Below, piece after piece: positions 1-13,626 of a DNA stretch of 55,555 nucleotides (position 1 is the first letter of the stretch; every line of letters starts with the position of its first letter). The DNA comes from Kosakonia oryzendophytica (GTDB taxonomy: Bacteria > Pseudomonadota > Gammaproteobacteria > Enterobacterales > Enterobacteriaceae), in the NCBI RefSeq assembly GCF_900094925.1, contig NZ_FMAY01000019.1:1-55555 (forward strand), read 5' to 3'. Made by a program: the position numbers and the translations under genes. Below the pieces are notes generated by a model. It searched no databases and was not told the DNA's origin. It saw only the letters and a list, made by a program, of their open reading frames with translations.

Positions 1-638
<638 letters not shown>

Positions 639-651
639 TTAACCCTGAGGC

Positions 652-3910
<3,259 letters not shown>

Positions 3911-3931
3911 GAAATATACAGCGATCACACA

Positions 3932-4219
3932 TTACCAACGCATCTGAGTATCGTGTTTCACCGCCAGACTCACGAAATCAGTATAGCCAACCCTGACGAC
4001 ACTGCTCGAAATTTGACCAGAAAGACCACGCGCATCAACGTCTTCACTCAGCACGTGTAGCGATATGGGGGCATCGAGCAATATGTCAATGAAACGTCCG
4101 CCTTCCAGCGCTGCCGTTACGCCGTCAGACAACAGCAGTAAATCATCGCCCGGGCGCACTAACCGCAGCATAGCCGCCATATCGCACTGCCATGGGGATT
4201 GAGACAAAGTATGCAGCAT
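3932..4219 (-). CDS. tusB: Sulfurtransferase complex subunit TusB
   Basis: TusB is a small subunit of the TusBCD heterohexamer, which relays persulfide sulfur from TusA to TusE and MnmA for 2-thiolation of wobble uridine in Lys, Glu and Gln tRNAs. The 95-residue product begins [20 protein letters not shown] and matches the family's full length. It lies 7 nt downstream of tusC and is last of yheO-tusD-tusC-tusB, directly upstream of the str promoter. Confidence 0.96.
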   Translation of the reverse strand: MLHTLSQSPWQCDMAAMLRLVRPGDDLLLLSDGVTAALEGGRFIDILLDAPISLHVLSEDVDARGLSGQISSSVVRVGYTDFVSLAVKHDTQMRW

Positions 4220-4226
4220 AGGCGCC

Positions 4227-4586
4227 TCAAAAAGTCATAACAACGGAGTATTCATCAAGCCGCTCACGCAGCGCATCAGGTTCCAGACACCGGGCAGGCA
4301 AGACAAACTCTGCATCCTCGCGTAAACCACGCTCACGCAGTGAGGCAGCACATAGCCAGCACTGATCGATATCGTAGAGAGGAAGGACTTTAAATGTGGC
4401 GATGTAATCCCGCGCCAGGATGGCATCAGGTCGCTGATTCGCCAGTAGTTGAAAAACGCCGTCTCCCACGAAAAACACGCCAATGTCATCGGTAAACGCG
4501 GAGGTCGCCAGCAACGCATCCAGACCTTCACGCCCGGAAGCGGAGCCGTGCGGTGCCGAGGTAAATACAAAGGCAATACGCGTCAT
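4227..4586 (-). CDS. tusC: Sulfurtransferase complex subunit TusC
   Basis: Second subunit of the TusBCD sulfur relay for tRNA 2-thiouridine. The ATG at 4586 gives 119 residues ([20 protein letters not shown]), the E. coli length; an upstream in-frame start would add eight non-homologous residues. The start overlaps the tusD stop as TGATG, so translation is coupled. The DsrE/F-like fold is recognisable from [17 protein letters not shown] and ARDYIATFK. Confidence 0.96.
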   Translation of the reverse strand: MTRIAFVFTSAPHGSASGREGLDALLATSAFTDDIGVFFVGDGVFQLLANQRPDAILARDYIATFKVLPLYDIDQCWLCAASLRERGLREDAEFVLPARCLEPDALRERLDEYSVVMTF

Positions 4587-4972
4587 CAGAACTGCACCAC
4601 CCGATCGCAAGAGAGCGCGGCTTCCGCCAGCGCACCCAGCCCGGTCAGCGAAAAACCGGCCTGCAGGTTGGCAGCAGGAAGCCCCAACCGCTGCGCTTCC
4701 GCAGAATCAACCACACCGCGACGTAGCGCCGCAGCGACACAAATGTGCAATTCGACCTGCTGTTCATCGTGCAATTTTTGCCATGCACGCACCAGGTCAA
4801 ACTCATCGCTGGCGGGCGCAGTCAACGCGTTCGCGTTGCTCACCCCTTCCTTGTAAAAAAAAACGCTGCCAAGCGTATGCCCTGCCGCCAACAGCGCAAC
4901 GGCAAACTGATAGGCACTGCTGGCCTGTTGTGTGCCGTACGCCGGGCCGGTCACCATCAGGGCAAAACGCAT
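4586..4972 (-). CDS. tusD: Sulfurtransferase complex subunit TusD
   Basis: TusD is the catalytic subunit of TusBCD and accepts the persulfide from TusA. The conserved active-site cysteine is Cys78 in [14 protein letters not shown]. Length is 128 residues, as in E. coli. Its ATG overlaps the yheO stop (TAATG) and its stop overlaps the tusC start, giving a tightly coupled yheO-tusDCB operon on the minus strand. Confidence 0.97.
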   Translation of the reverse strand: MRFALMVTGPAYGTQQASSAYQFAVALLAAGHTLGSVFFYKEGVSNANALTAPASDEFDLVRAWQKLHDEQQVELHICVAAALRRGVVDSAEAQRLGLPAANLQAGFSLTGLGALAEAALSCDRVVQF

Positions 4973-5694
4973 TACCGTTCCTGCCCGGAAAAGTCGCCGC
5001 TTTTGAACTGGCGAATGTACAGATACACGGTGTGCTTGGAGATGTTCAGGCGGTCAGCCACCTGGTTAATGGCGTCTTTAATATCAAAGATGCCTTTCTC
5101 ATAAAGATTCAGGACGATCTGCCGGTTCTTGGCGTTGTTGGAAACGTTACGATCGGCATTCACCTCTTCGATTGTGAACTCCAGCGTTTGTGTGACGAGG
5201 TCTTCCACCGAAGAGGCAAAGTTGACCGACGATCCCGCATCCGGAGTTTCTGGCGGAATAAAGGTGCTCATTATTTGCGAGAACGGCACATCAAGGTTCA
5301 TGTTAATACACAGCAGACCAATCACCCTCTGCTCGCGGTTACGGATGGCGATGGTTTCCGACTTCATCAGTACACCACTTTTCGCCCGTGTGAAGTAGCA
5401 CTTGGACACGCTGCTGTCCGCGCCCGTCATATCATGCAGCATACGCAATGCAAGATCGGTAATGGGTGAGCCGATTTTACGCCCGGTGTGTTCGCCGTTG
5501 GCAATGCGAATAGCGGAACATTTCAGATCCTGCAGGGAGTGCAAAACAATTTCGCAATGGGAACCAATGAGCATCGCTAACCCGTCCACCACCGCTTCAT
5601 AAGATTTGAGGATATCGAAGTCGGTTTGATCGAAAGGACGTTGATCCAGTAAATCAAGCTCACTGGTTTCGTTGGTTAATAGCGACCTGGACAT
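4972..5694 (-). CDS. yheO: YheO/DauR-like transcriptional regulator (PAS-like + HTH)
   Basis: Predicted DNA-binding regulator with an N-terminal PAS-like YheO domain (about residues 20-140) and a C-terminal helix-turn-helix ([20 protein letters not shown], about 212-231), as in the DauR family. ATG at 5694 gives the 240-residue E. coli-length protein ([20 protein letters not shown]) with AGGAG 11 nt upstream. A GTG further upstream would add MFFF from a poly-T run and overlaps the Shine-Dalgarno. Cotranscription with tusDCB suggests a link to sulfur relay, but its targets are unknown. Confidence 0.93.
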   Translation of the reverse strand: MSRSLLTNETSELDLLDQRPFDQTDFDILKSYEAVVDGLAMLIGSHCEIVLHSLQDLKCSAIRIANGEHTGRKIGSPITDLALRMLHDMTGADSSVSKCYFTRAKSGVLMKSETIAIRNREQRVIGLLCINMNLDVPFSQIMSTFIPPETPDAGSSVNFASSVEDLVTQTLEFTIEEVNADRNVSNNAKNRQIVLNLYEKGIFDIKDAINQVADRLNISKHTVYLYIRQFKSGDFSGQER

Positions 5695-5857
5695 GAAAAA
5701 AAACACTCCTTTTCAGGAGCCTGTCGTTATGTTTTCAGGGCAGGCTCAGTATTTATATGGGGATCTAAATTAATACATCGTAGGTTAAGCTTTCCAGAAT
5801 TATATACACTTTATCCGTCAAGCTACCTGTTTGTTGGCTGCATCCTGAATGGGGGTC

Positions 5858-5885
5858 AAAAAAAACGCCGCCCGAAGGCGGCGCT
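5858..5885 (-). terminator. Intrinsic terminator of fkpA
   Basis: On the minus strand GCCGCC-TTCG-GGCGGC closes with a UUCG-type tetraloop and is followed by eight T residues. It begins 13 bp after the fkpA stop, between fkpA and yheO. The remaining fkpA-yheO spacer holds no convincing gene. Confidence 0.9.
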
Positions 5886-5897
5886 TTGTTCGCGGTG

Positions 5898-6746
5898 TTA
5901 CTTCTTACTTGCGTCTGCAGCTTTCGGGTCAGCGGCTTTATCGCCTGCGGCCGGTGCTGCTTGTGGTGCTGCGGCATCAGCTTTCGGTGCCGCTTTAATG
6001 TCCAGCAGTTCTACATCAAAGACCAGCGTAGAGTTAGCCGGGATCCCCGGAACGCCAGTTTTGCCATAGGCCAGAGCCGGCGGGATAACCAGTTTGATCT
6101 TGCCGCCTTTCTTGATGTTTTTCAGGCCTTCGGTCCAGCCCGGGATAACGCCATCCAGACGGAAGGAGAGCGGCTCACCACGGGTGTAGGAGTTATCGAA
6201 CTCTTTACCGTCGATCAGCGTCCCTTTGTAGTTCACCACCACGGTATCGCTGTCTTTAGGCGCATCGCCAGTCCCGTCTTTCTCCACTTTGTACAGCAGA
6301 CCGGTGTCAGACGTTTTCACACCTTTCTCTTTCGCAAAAGTGTCACGGAAGGCTTTGCCTTTGGCCTCGTTATCAGCCGCGTCTTTTTCCATGCGTTCCT
6401 GAGCGGCGCTCTTCACGCGAGTTTCAAACGCTTGCAGAGTCTGTTCGATTTCCTGGTCGCTCAGTTTGCTCTTGTCGGCAAACGCATCCTGAACACCCGC
6501 GATCAGCTGAGCTTTATCCAGTTTGATACCGAGTTTTTCCTGCTCTTTCAGGGAGTTTTCCATGTAGCGGCCCAGTGACGCGCCGAGCGCATAGGCGGAT
6601 TTCTGGTCGTCATTTTTAAATGCCGCTTTGCTGTCAGCTGCTGCTGCAGTCTCTTTCTTTGCGGCATCCGCAGCGAAAGAAATCGGTGCATGAAGGGCTA
6701 CGGCCATGGTGGTCGCCAGCAGCGTGACTTTAAACAGTGATTTCAT
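5898..6746 (-). CDS. fkpA: Periplasmic FKBP-type peptidyl-prolyl isomerase FkpA
   Basis: Periplasmic chaperone and prolyl cis-trans isomerase that assists outer-membrane and secreted protein folding. The start at 6746 has GGAG six bases upstream and gives MKSLFKVTLLATTMAVALHA, a signal peptide cleaved near ISFA-AD. An N-terminal dimerisation/chaperone domain (about 35-145) precedes the FKBP domain (about 150-255: VVNYKGTLIDGKEFDNS, PGWTEGLK, AYGKTGVPGIPANSTLVFDVELL). At 282 residues it is slightly longer than E. coli FkpA (270), through an Ala/Lys-rich C-terminal tail. Confidence 0.97.
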   Translation of the reverse strand: MKSLFKVTLLATTMAVALHAPISFAADAAKKETAAAADSKAAFKNDDQKSAYALGASLGRYMENSLKEQEKLGIKLDKAQLIAGVQDAFADKSKLSDQEIEQTLQAFETRVKSAAQERMEKDAADNEAKGKAFRDTFAKEKGVKTSDTGLLYKVEKDGTGDAPKDSDTVVVNYKGTLIDGKEFDNSYTRGEPLSFRLDGVIPGWTEGLKNIKKGGKIKLVIPPALAYGKTGVPGIPANSTLVFDVELLDIKAAPKADAAAPQAAPAAGDKAADPKAADASKK

Positions 6747-6759
6747 CCATTTCTCCAGG

Positions 6760-6779
6760 GGCCGGGGCATCTCGCCCCA
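6760..6779 (-). other. GC-rich hairpin in fkpA leader
   Basis: The run CCGGGGC / GCCCC(A)GG forms a 7-bp stem with one bulged base and a 5-nt loop, immediately upstream of the fkpA Shine-Dalgarno. It could modulate fkpA translation; this is inference only. I found no convincing sigma-E or Cpx box by eye in the 240-bp fkpA-slyX spacer. Confidence 0.3.
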
Positions 6780-6986
6780 GGGTTAAACATAAGAAAGTAA
6801 GGAACGTACTATAAAGCGTTGCGCGGGAAATCAACATAAGGACACCCACCGAATTCACCTGTTTTCTGACTATTTTTGTTTAAATAAGTTTCTGCTTTTC
6901 TGCGCTGATGCTGTATCGCACGGCAAAGTTAAGTAAAATCCGCCCGTTTAATGAAAACCAGGTCAGACGCAACCCAGAGGTGAAGA

Positions 6987-7205
6987 ATGCAAGAGTTAAC
7001 GATAGAAGCCCGGCTGGCGGAACTGGAAAGCCGGTTGGCCTTTCAGGAGATGACCATTGAAGAGCTGAACCAGACGGTCATCGCGCATGAACTGGAAATG
7101 GCGAAGCTGCGCGAGCACCTCCGTTTGATGGCTGAAAAGCTCAAAGCCAGCCAGCCTTCCCATATGGCCTCACCGTCAGAAGAGACGCCACCGCCCCATT
7201 ACTGA
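6987..7205 (+). CDS. slyX: SlyX family coiled-coil protein
   Basis: Small cytoplasmic protein of unknown function, conserved next to slyD in gammaproteobacteria. The 72 residues form a heptad-like coiled coil ([20 protein letters not shown] through [14 protein letters not shown]), followed by a Pro/Ser-rich tail ending PPPHY. ATG at 6987 follows AGAGGTGAAGA. It is monocistronic, divergent from fkpA and convergent with slyD. Confidence 0.93.
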   Translation: MQELTIEARLAELESRLAFQEMTIEELNQTVIAHELEMAKLREHLRLMAEKLKASQPSHMASPSEETPPPHY

Positions 7206-7210
7206 GGCGT

Positions 7211-7237
7211 AAAAAAAGCGGGTTTCCCCCGCTTTTT
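7211..7237. terminator. Bidirectional terminator between slyX and slyD
   Basis: AAAAAAAGCGGG, a short loop, then CCCGCTTTTTT form a GC stem flanked by A- and T-runs. It can therefore terminate both slyX (+) and slyD (-), which converge here. Confidence 0.88.
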
Positions 7238-7280
7238 TATTACGCAATCAACGCACCGACAGTGCGAACGACGGCGCGTA

Positions 7281-7862
7281 TTAGTGGCAACCGCAACCGC
7301 CGTGACCGCCGCAACCACCTTTACCGTGGTCATGATCGTGATCGTGGCCATGACCACCGCAGCAACCATCGTGGTCGTGGTCATGATCGTGACCGTGCGC
7401 ACCGTGAACGTGGCCATGAGCCAGTTCTTCTTCAGTGGCTTCGCGGATAGCAACAACTTCCACATTGAACTTCAGGTTCTGGCCCGCCAGCATGTGGTTG
7501 CCGTCAACCACAACGTGGTCGTCTTCCACTTCGGTAATTTCTACCGGCACCGGGCCCTGGTCGGTTTCAGCCAGGAAACGCATACCTACCTGCAGCTCGT
7601 CAACGCCCATAAAGACGTCTTTCGGCACACGCTGCACCAGGTTTTCGTCGTACTGACCGTAAGCGTCGTTCGCGCCAACAGCCACATCGAATTTGTCGCC
7701 GACTGCGTGACCGTCCAGCGCGTTTTCCAGACCAGAGATCAGGGAACCGTGACCGTGCAGGTAGTCCAGCGGCGCACTCACCGGAGACTCATCAACCAAT
7801 ACACCGTCTTCTGTACGTACCTGATAGGCCAGGCTGACCACCAGGTCTTTTGCTACTTTCAT
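7281..7862 (-). CDS. slyD: FKBP-type prolyl isomerase and nickel metallochaperone SlyD
   Basis: Cytosolic prolyl isomerase/chaperone that also supplies Ni2+ for [NiFe]-hydrogenase maturation. The FKBP domain (about 1-70 and 130-150) is split by the IF chaperone insert (about 70-130). The C-terminal 45 residues are a His/Cys/Gly/Asp metal-binding tail with repeated HDHDHD and CGGHG units. Total length is 193 residues against 196 in E. coli. It is downstream of kefG-kefB-yheV on the same strand. E. coli SlyD is also required for phage phiX174 E-protein lysis. Confidence 0.97.
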   Translation of the reverse strand: MKVAKDLVVSLAYQVRTEDGVLVDESPVSAPLDYLHGHGSLISGLENALDGHAVGDKFDVAVGANDAYGQYDENLVQRVPKDVFMGVDELQVGMRFLAETDQGPVPVEITEVEDDHVVVDGNHMLAGQNLKFNVEVVAIREATEEELAHGHVHGAHGHDHDHDHDGCCGGHGHDHDHDHGKGGCGGHGGCGCH

Positions 7863-7956
7863 GATATCTCCTGAGCGTTGGAAAATTACTGGCGCAGATT
7901 GTAGCGGAATTCTGCACCCGTGTACCCTTTAGCTTAAAAAAACCTGCCTGATATCG

Positions 7957-8157
7957 CTAGTCCGGATGAAAAATCCCGATCACTTGCTCATCTTTGCGTA
8001 CATGCTCCTTAACGTCCTTGTCGGCTTCACGCATCTGATGCCCGCACTTAACGCATTCAACAATATCGACATTATTTTCACGCCACATCGCCATCGAATC
8101 CTTCGCCTGGCACGCCGGGCAGACAGCGCCGGCAATAAAACGTTTACGAACAGCCAT
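7957..8157 (-). CDS. yheV: YheV family zinc-ribbon protein
   Basis: Small 66-residue protein of unknown function with two CXXC knuckles (Cys13/Cys16 in CPAC and Cys35/Cys38 in CVKC), which predicts a bound zinc. It starts MAVRKRFIAGAVCPACQAKD, 11 nt after kefB on the same strand, and is probably cotranscribed with kefGB. Length and context match E. coli yheV. Confidence 0.93.
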   Translation of the reverse strand: MAVRKRFIAGAVCPACQAKDSMAMWRENNVDIVECVKCGHQMREADKDVKEHVRKDEQVIGIFHPD

Positions 8158-8168
8158 TCGAATTCCCC

Positions 8169-9974
8169 TTATTCAAACTCGTCCCAGCCATCCAACTGGC
8201 GACGCTCTTGCTGCATTTCACGCTGAAAAATCTCTTCCAGCTCGCGCCGCGCTTCGCGTACGCGGGAAATCTGTACCGTATCGGTATGTACCGGCATCAA
8301 TTCACGCAGCATGCGCATATCCAGCCGCTTAAAATGGAGCTGTGCGCGTTGGGCCTGATGCGGATGCATCCCCAGCGAGATAAGCGACTTACGCCCCAAC
8401 TCCAGCGCACTGGAAAAGGTCTCGCGGGAAAACTGCGTCACCCCGGCCTGTAACAACTCATGGGCTTCCACACGCCCTCTCGCTCGCGCCAGAATGGTCA
8501 GGTGCGGGAAATGCTGCTGGCATATTTCCACCAGCTTCATGGTATCCAACGGGTCGTTACAGGTAATCACGATGGATTTCGCCGCCTCCGCCCCCGCTGA
8601 GCGCAACAATTCCACTTGCGTCGCATCGCCGTAATAGACCTTATAACCGTATTTTCGCATCAGGTTAACGGCACTGATATCCCGCTCCAGCACGGTAATA
8701 CGCATTTTATTGGCCATTAACAGGCGACCAATCACCTGACCAAAACGCCCGAAGCCCACCACGATGACCTGCGGTTTATCGTCTTCCACCCACGGTGCTT
8801 CGTCTTCATCTTCCGAGGTGTTAAAACGCCGGGAGAGGACGTTATCAATGCCGCGCATCAATAAGGGTGTGGTCATCATCGACAGGGTGACGGTCACCAG
8901 CAATAGCGCCATCTGGTCATGCTGAAACAGATGCTGGGAAGAAGCGGACGAGAAAAGCACAAACGCAAATTCTCCCCCCTGGCTGAGCACACCCGCAAAC
9001 TGCATCCGCTCTGAGCTACGCAGGCCATACAGGCGCGCCAGCCCGTACAACACCAGTGTTTTCACCGCCACCAGCACCGCCACGCTCAACACAACCCACA
9101 ACAGGTGGGTATAGAGCACGCCCAGATTCAGCGCCATGCCAACAGAAATAAAGAACAGCCCCAGCAACAGACCTTTAAACGGCTCAATGGCAATTTCCAG
9201 CTCGTGCCGGTATTCACTTTCAGCCAGTAAAACCCCGGCGATAAACGTACCGAGCGCCATCGACAACCCCAGCGCATCCATAAACAGCGCTGAGCCAAGC
9301 ACCAGCAGCAGTGTCGCAGCGGTAAAAACTTCCCGTACGCCAGAACCGGCAATAAAACGGAACACTGGTCGCAACAGATAACGGCCGCCAATCAACATGC
9401 CCGCGAAAGCCAGCACCTTCAGGCCAACCTTCATCCAGTCGAGATGCTCATCCCCATTCCCCGCCAGCAGTGGCACCAGAGCCAACGCGGGGATCACGGC
9501 CAGATCCTGAAACAGCAGCACCGAAAAACCCAGTTGCCCGGACTCGCTGCGGTTCATCCCCTTATCGCGCATCAGTTGCAGCGCCATCGCGGTAGATGAC
9601 ATTGCCAGCCCAATACCGCCAATTACCGCGGCCTGCCAGGAAAAGTGCGTCAACATGAGCAGACCAGCAAGCAGCGCGGCGCTAAGCATTACCTGCGCCG
9701 CCCCCACGCCAAAGATTGACCGCCGCAGTTCCCACAGCTTTGCCGGGTTCAGCTCCAGCCCAATAATGAACATCAGGAACACCACGCCCAGCTCGGAAAA
9801 ATGCAGGATTTCATCCACATCGCTGATGAACCCCAATCCCCATGGGCCAATAGCGATTCCCGCCAGCAAATACCCAAGCACCGCCCCAATACCCAGACGG
9901 GAGGCTAACGGTACGGCGACCACTGCCGCAAACAGAAACAACACCCCTGCCAGTAACAGATCGGAGCCTTCCAT
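8169..9974 (-). CDS. kefB: Glutathione-regulated potassium-efflux antiporter KefB
   Basis: Inner-membrane K+/H+ antiporter held closed by glutathione and opened by glutathione adducts, protecting cells from electrophiles by acidifying the cytoplasm. The N-terminal ~380 residues are a CPA2 transport domain ([20 protein letters not shown]; the conserved GLELNP motif). A C-terminal RCK domain begins near residue 400 with the Rossmann motif [18 protein letters not shown] at 9974 gives 601 residues, the E. coli length, and overlaps the kefG stop as TAATG. Confidence 0.96.
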   Translation of the reverse strand: MEGSDLLLAGVLFLFAAVVAVPLASRLGIGAVLGYLLAGIAIGPWGLGFISDVDEILHFSELGVVFLMFIIGLELNPAKLWELRRSIFGVGAAQVMLSAALLAGLLMLTHFSWQAAVIGGIGLAMSSTAMALQLMRDKGMNRSESGQLGFSVLLFQDLAVIPALALVPLLAGNGDEHLDWMKVGLKVLAFAGMLIGGRYLLRPVFRFIAGSGVREVFTAATLLLVLGSALFMDALGLSMALGTFIAGVLLAESEYRHELEIAIEPFKGLLLGLFFISVGMALNLGVLYTHLLWVVLSVAVLVAVKTLVLYGLARLYGLRSSERMQFAGVLSQGGEFAFVLFSSASSQHLFQHDQMALLLVTVTLSMMTTPLLMRGIDNVLSRRFNTSEDEDEAPWVEDDKPQVIVVGFGRFGQVIGRLLMANKMRITVLERDISAVNLMRKYGYKVYYGDATQVELLRSAGAEAAKSIVITCNDPLDTMKLVEICQQHFPHLTILARARGRVEAHELLQAGVTQFSRETFSSALELGRKSLISLGMHPHQAQRAQLHFKRLDMRMLRELMPVHTDTVQISRVREARRELEEIFQREMQQERRQLDGWDEFE

Positions 9975-10525
9975 TAACGGCCTCCATCCGGCAAGGGCGA
10001 AGCCAGCCATTCAGCGTAAGCTTTAGCGTGATTCGCCAGTTCCTGCGGGGCCTGCCTGCGCGCCCAGTAGATAATGATCGGGCTAAGCCAGTGCATGCGA
10101 CACATGGCGGCGGTGAGTTCGAAGGGGCGCAAAATATCGCTCATCGGATAACGGTTAAGACCATCGTGACGATAGGCCGTCTCCGGTTCACCGGTGGTGA
10201 TTACGCTACGCCAGTACTTTCCCGCCAGTTGATTCCCGCCGGTACCGCTGGCAAACCCACGGCTCAAAACGCGGTCCAGCCACTCTTTGAGCAGCGCCGG
10301 GCAACTGTAGGTATAAAGCGGATGTTGGAATACGATAACGTCATGCTCACGCAGTAACGCCTGTTCATAAGGGATATCAATAAAAAAGTCGGGATAACGG
10401 GCATACAAATCATGCACCGTCACGTTTTGCATCTGCATTGCCGGTTTAAGCAAAACCCGGTTCGCCACCGAGTCCTGAGATTCCGGATGGGCATACAGCA
10501 GCAACACTTTCGCTGTCTGTGACAT
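9974..10525 (-). CDS. kefG: KefB ancillary quinone-oxidoreductase-like subunit KefG
   Basis: Flavodoxin-fold NAD(P)H:quinone-oxidoreductase-like protein needed for full KefB activity at the inner face of the membrane. The 183-residue product has the N-terminal strand [14 protein letters not shown], the [21 protein letters not shown] motif and the [10 protein letters not shown] loop typical of the KefF/KefG/MdaB group. It is translationally coupled to kefB and divergent from yheS. Confidence 0.95.
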   Translation of the reverse strand: MSQTAKVLLLYAHPESQDSVANRVLLKPAMQMQNVTVHDLYARYPDFFIDIPYEQALLREHDVIVFQHPLYTYSCPALLKEWLDRVLSRGFASGTGGNQLAGKYWRSVITTGEPETAYRHDGLNRYPMSDILRPFELTAAMCRMHWLSPIIIYWARRQAPQELANHAKAYAEWLASPLPDGGR

Positions 10526-10705
10526 CTATTCCCCTCCCGGGTGTCGTACCTGTTACGCTTCCGGCTGGCTGCCCGCGGGCGCTGCCAGAATGATTTTGTC
10601 TATCATCTTCATTTTGGGCTAACATTGCGGCCCCGGTACGGCATTTGGCCGTAACCTTACATTATCATAATGACAAATTAACATAGTCTGAACATACGGC
10701 GCCTT

Positions 10706-12613
10706 ATGATTGTTTTCTCCTCGTTACAAATTCGTCGCGGTGTGCGCGTCCTGCTGGACAACGCCACGGCCACCATCAATCCAGGCCAGAAAGTCGGTCT
10801 GGTGGGTAAAAATGGCTGCGGTAAATCCACGCTGCTGTCGCTGTTGAAAAACGAGATTGGTGCCGACGGCGGCAACGTGACCTTTCCGGGAAACTGGCAA
10901 CTGGCGTGGGTAAACCAGGAAACACCCGCACTCAACGAAGCGGCTATCGATTATGTGATAGACGGCGATCGGGAATACCGCCAGCTTGAAGCGCAGCTCA
11001 ACGCCGCCAATGAGCGCAACGACGGTCATGCCATCGCCCTTGTGCACGGCAAACTGGATGCGATTGATGCATGGACCATCCGTGCCCGCGCCTCCAGTCT
11101 GTTACATGGTCTGGGTTTCTCCAACGAACAGCTTGAACGCCCGGTCAGCGACTTCTCTGGTGGCTGGCGCATGCGCTTGAACCTCGCACAGGCGCTGATT
11201 TGCCGTTCCGATCTTTTGCTACTCGACGAACCGACCAACCACCTGGATCTCGACGCGGTGATCTGGCTGGAAAAGTGGCTGAAAAGCTACCAGGGAACGC
11301 TGATCCTGATTTCCCACGACCGTGACTTCCTCGACCCGGTCGTGGACAAGATTCTGCATATCGAGCAGCAAAGCCTGTTCGAATATACCGGCAACTACAG
11401 CTCATTCGAACGCCAGCGCGCTACGCGTCTGGCTCAGCAGCAGGCCACTTACGAGAGCCAGCAGCAACGTGTTGCCCATCTGCAAAGCTTTATTGACCGT
11501 TTTAAAGCCAAAGCCAGCAAAGCGAAACAGGCGCAAAGTCGCATCAAAATGCTAGAACGCATGGAATTGATTGCACCGGCGCACGTGGACAATCCGTTCC
11601 ATTTCAGCTTCCGCGCGCCGGAAAGCCTGCCCAATCCCTTACTGAAGATGGAAAAAGTCAGCGCAGGGTATGGCGATCGCACCATCCTTAATGCCATCAA
11701 AATCAACCTGGTGCCGGGCTCCCGTATTGGTCTGCTGGGGCGTAACGGTGCCGGTAAATCCACTTTCATTAAACTGCTGGCCGGGGAACTGGCGGCGCAG
11801 AGTGGTGAAATCGGCCTCGCGAAGGGCATTAAGCTGGGTTATTTCGCTCAGCACCAACTGGAATTCTTACGCGCCGACGAATCCCCCTTACAGCATCTTG
11901 CCCGCCTCGCCCCACAGGAGCTGGAGCAAAAACTGCGCGATTATCTTGGCGGTTTCGGTTTCCAGGGCGACAAAGTCACGGAAATAACTGAACGTTTCTC
12001 CGGCGGCGAAAAAGCGCGTCTGGTGCTAGCGCTGATCGTCTGGCAGCGTCCGAACCTGTTGTTGCTCGACGAACCGACTAACCACCTTGACCTGGACATG
12101 CGCCAGGCGCTGACCGAAGCGCTGATTGAATTTGAAGGCGCGCTGGTTGTCGTGTCGCACGATCGCCACCTTATCCGTTCCACCACGGATGATCTCTATC
12201 TGGTGCACGACGGCAAAGTCGAGCCATTCGAAGGGGATCTGGAAGATTATCAGCAGTGGCTGAGTGACGTCCAAAAGCAGGAGAGTCAGCCTGTGGATGC
12301 CGTGGCTAAAGAGAGTGGCAACAGCGCGCAGGCGCGTAAAGATCAAAAACGCCGTGAAGCAGAGCTGCGCACGCAAACGCAGCCGCTACGTAAAGAGATC
12401 GCCCGTCTGGAAAAAGAGATGGAAAAGCTGAACGCACAACTGGCGCAGGCAGAGGAGAAGCTGGGTGACAGCGGGTTGTACGATCAGAGCCGCAAAGCGG
12501 AGCTGACCGACTGCCTGCAACAGCAGGCCGCAGCGAAATCCGGACTGGAAGAGTGTGAAATGGCATGGCTGGACGCACACGAGCAGCTGGAAGCGATGCT
12601 GCAAGGGGACTAA
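10706..12613 (+). CDS. yheS: ABC-F family ATPase YheS
   Basis: Soluble ABC-F protein with two ATPase domains and no membrane segments; family members act on the ribosome. The first domain has GKNGCGKSTLL (about 35), SGGWRMRL and LLLDEPTNHLD. The second has GRNGAGKSTFI (about 348), SGGEKARLVLA and LLLDEPTNHLD. A charged linker lies between the domains and a C-terminal coiled coil spans about 535-630. Length is 635 residues (E. coli 637). In E. coli yheT follows directly; here it is replaced by mdcR 27 nt downstream. Confidence 0.96.
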   Translation: MIVFSSLQIRRGVRVLLDNATATINPGQKVGLVGKNGCGKSTLLSLLKNEIGADGGNVTFPGNWQLAWVNQETPALNEAAIDYVIDGDREYRQLEAQLNAANERNDGHAIALVHGKLDAIDAWTIRARASSLLHGLGFSNEQLERPVSDFSGGWRMRLNLAQALICRSDLLLLDEPTNHLDLDAVIWLEKWLKSYQGTLILISHDRDFLDPVVDKILHIEQQSLFEYTGNYSSFERQRATRLAQQQATYESQQQRVAHLQSFIDRFKAKASKAKQAQSRIKMLERMELIAPAHVDNPFHFSFRAPESLPNPLLKMEKVSAGYGDRTILNAIKINLVPGSRIGLLGRNGAGKSTFIKLLAGELAAQSGEIGLAKGIKLGYFAQHQLEFLRADESPLQHLARLAPQELEQKLRDYLGGFGFQGDKVTEITERFSGGEKARLVLALIVWQRPNLLLLDEPTNHLDLDMRQALTEALIEFEGALVVVSHDRHLIRSTTDDLYLVHDGKVEPFEGDLEDYQQWLSDVQKQESQPVDAVAKESGNSAQARKDQKRREAELRTQTQPLRKEIARLEKEMEKLNAQLAQAEEKLGDSGLYDQSRKAELTDCLQQQAAAKSGLEECEMAWLDAHEQLEAMLQGD

Positions 12614-12640
12614 CGCGCCCGTCAGGCTGCAAGAGGGTTT

Positions 12641-13573
12641 ATGAATCTGGACATCACCAACGATATTACGTTTCGCAAGCTGGGTATTTTCATGGCCTTT
12701 ATGGACAAAGGAAATATCGCCCGCGCCGCCGAAGCCCTGAATCTTAGTGGTGTCAGCGTGCACCGTGCGCTGCATACGCTGGAAGAGAGTGTCCGCTGCC
12801 CGCTGTTTGTCCATAAAGGGCGTAACCTGATCCCCCTGCCTGCCGCCTGGACCCTGCTGGAGTATTGCCAGGAAGTGACGCAACTGATGGAGCGCGGTCT
12901 GGACGAAGCGCGCAAAACCGCCGGCGTCGGCCAGGGCAGATTACGCGTTGGCACTCTCTACTCGCTGACGCTGGAAACCGTACCGCGACTGATTATGGGC
13001 ATGAAGTTGCGCCGCCCCGAGCTGGAAATGGATTTAACCATGGGCTCGAACGACACCCTTCTGCACATGCTCGCAGAGGGGACGCTGGATGCGATTCTGA
13101 TCTCCATTTCCGAAAGCGAGATCGACCGCAGCACGCTTGAAGTGCTCCCGCTGTTTCATGACGATATCTTCCTTGCCGCTCCGGCCAGCGCCACGCTGAA
13201 AACCGATACCCTCGCTGATCTGCGGGATTACCGGACACAGAAATTTGTCTCGCTGGCAGAAGGTTTCGCCACCTATGCCGGATTTCAGGAAGCGTTTCAT
13301 ATTGCCGGGTTTGAACCGGAAATTGTTACTCGCGTTAATGACATTTTCTCGATGCTCAGCCTGGTGCAGGCGGGCGTGGGCTTTTCGCTGATGCCGGGAA
13401 GAATGAAAAAGGTTTATGAAAGTTCGGTACAGCTACTGCGTCTGGCGGAGCCCTATCAAATGCAGCAGTTAATCGCCATTGTCTTCGCTCGCAACCGCGA
13501 GCACGATCCCAACCTGCTGGCGCTCGCCGCCGAAGGCCGGATGTACGCCCGCAGTTTACAGGATAACGCCTGA
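12641..13573 (+). CDS. mdcR: LysR-type regulator of malonate utilisation MdcR
   Basis: LysR-family activator/repressor. The N-terminal winged HTH (about 14-70, FMDKGNIARAAEALNLSGVSVHRALHTLEE) precedes a substrate-binding domain (about 95-300). Length 310. It lies 27 nt after yheS on the same strand and converges on the 3' end of the mdc operon, so it is not divergent from the promoter it presumably controls. It may be partly transcribed by readthrough from yheS. The malonate assignment comes from context and overall resemblance to MdcR. Confidence 0.88.
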   Translation: MNLDITNDITFRKLGIFMAFMDKGNIARAAEALNLSGVSVHRALHTLEESVRCPLFVHKGRNLIPLPAAWTLLEYCQEVTQLMERGLDEARKTAGVGQGRLRVGTLYSLTLETVPRLIMGMKLRRPELEMDLTMGSNDTLLHMLAEGTLDAILISISESEIDRSTLEVLPLFHDDIFLAAPASATLKTDTLADLRDYRTQKFVSLAEGFATYAGFQEAFHIAGFEPEIVTRVNDIFSMLSLVQAGVGFSLMPGRMKKVYESSVQLLRLAEPYQMQQLIAIVFARNREHDPNLLALAAEGRMYARSLQDNA

Positions 13574-13588
13574 TTTTTTGCCCACAAA

Positions 13589-13601
13589 GACGCCTCGCGT
13601 C
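13589..13601. other. Short inverted repeat between convergent mdcR and mdcH
   Basis: GACGC-CTC-GCGTC is a 13-nt perfect inverted repeat in the 53-bp spacer between the mdcR and mdcH stops. It is nested in a wider TTTTGCC / GGCAAAA pair. It could be a weak bidirectional terminator, but there is no strong T-run next to the stem. Confidence 0.3.
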
Positions 13602-13626
13602 ACCATTCAACAGAAGGCAAAACCCT

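Noticed and set aside
5765-5977. 70-codon minus-strand frame across the fkpA 3' end and terminator
   Set aside because: It overlaps the fkpA terminator and stop region, with low-complexity content and no ribosome-binding site.
6747-6986. Possible sigma-70 promoter for fkpA (TTGATT...TATAGT)
   Set aside because: Spacing is about 15 bp and the match is moderate; not strong enough to annotate, although a promoter must exist in this spacer.
7281-7430. Tandem GGT/CAT-type repeats that look like a microsatellite or array
   Set aside because: They encode the His/Asp/Gly/Cys metal-binding tail of SlyD in frame, so no separate repeat element or CRISPR is needed.
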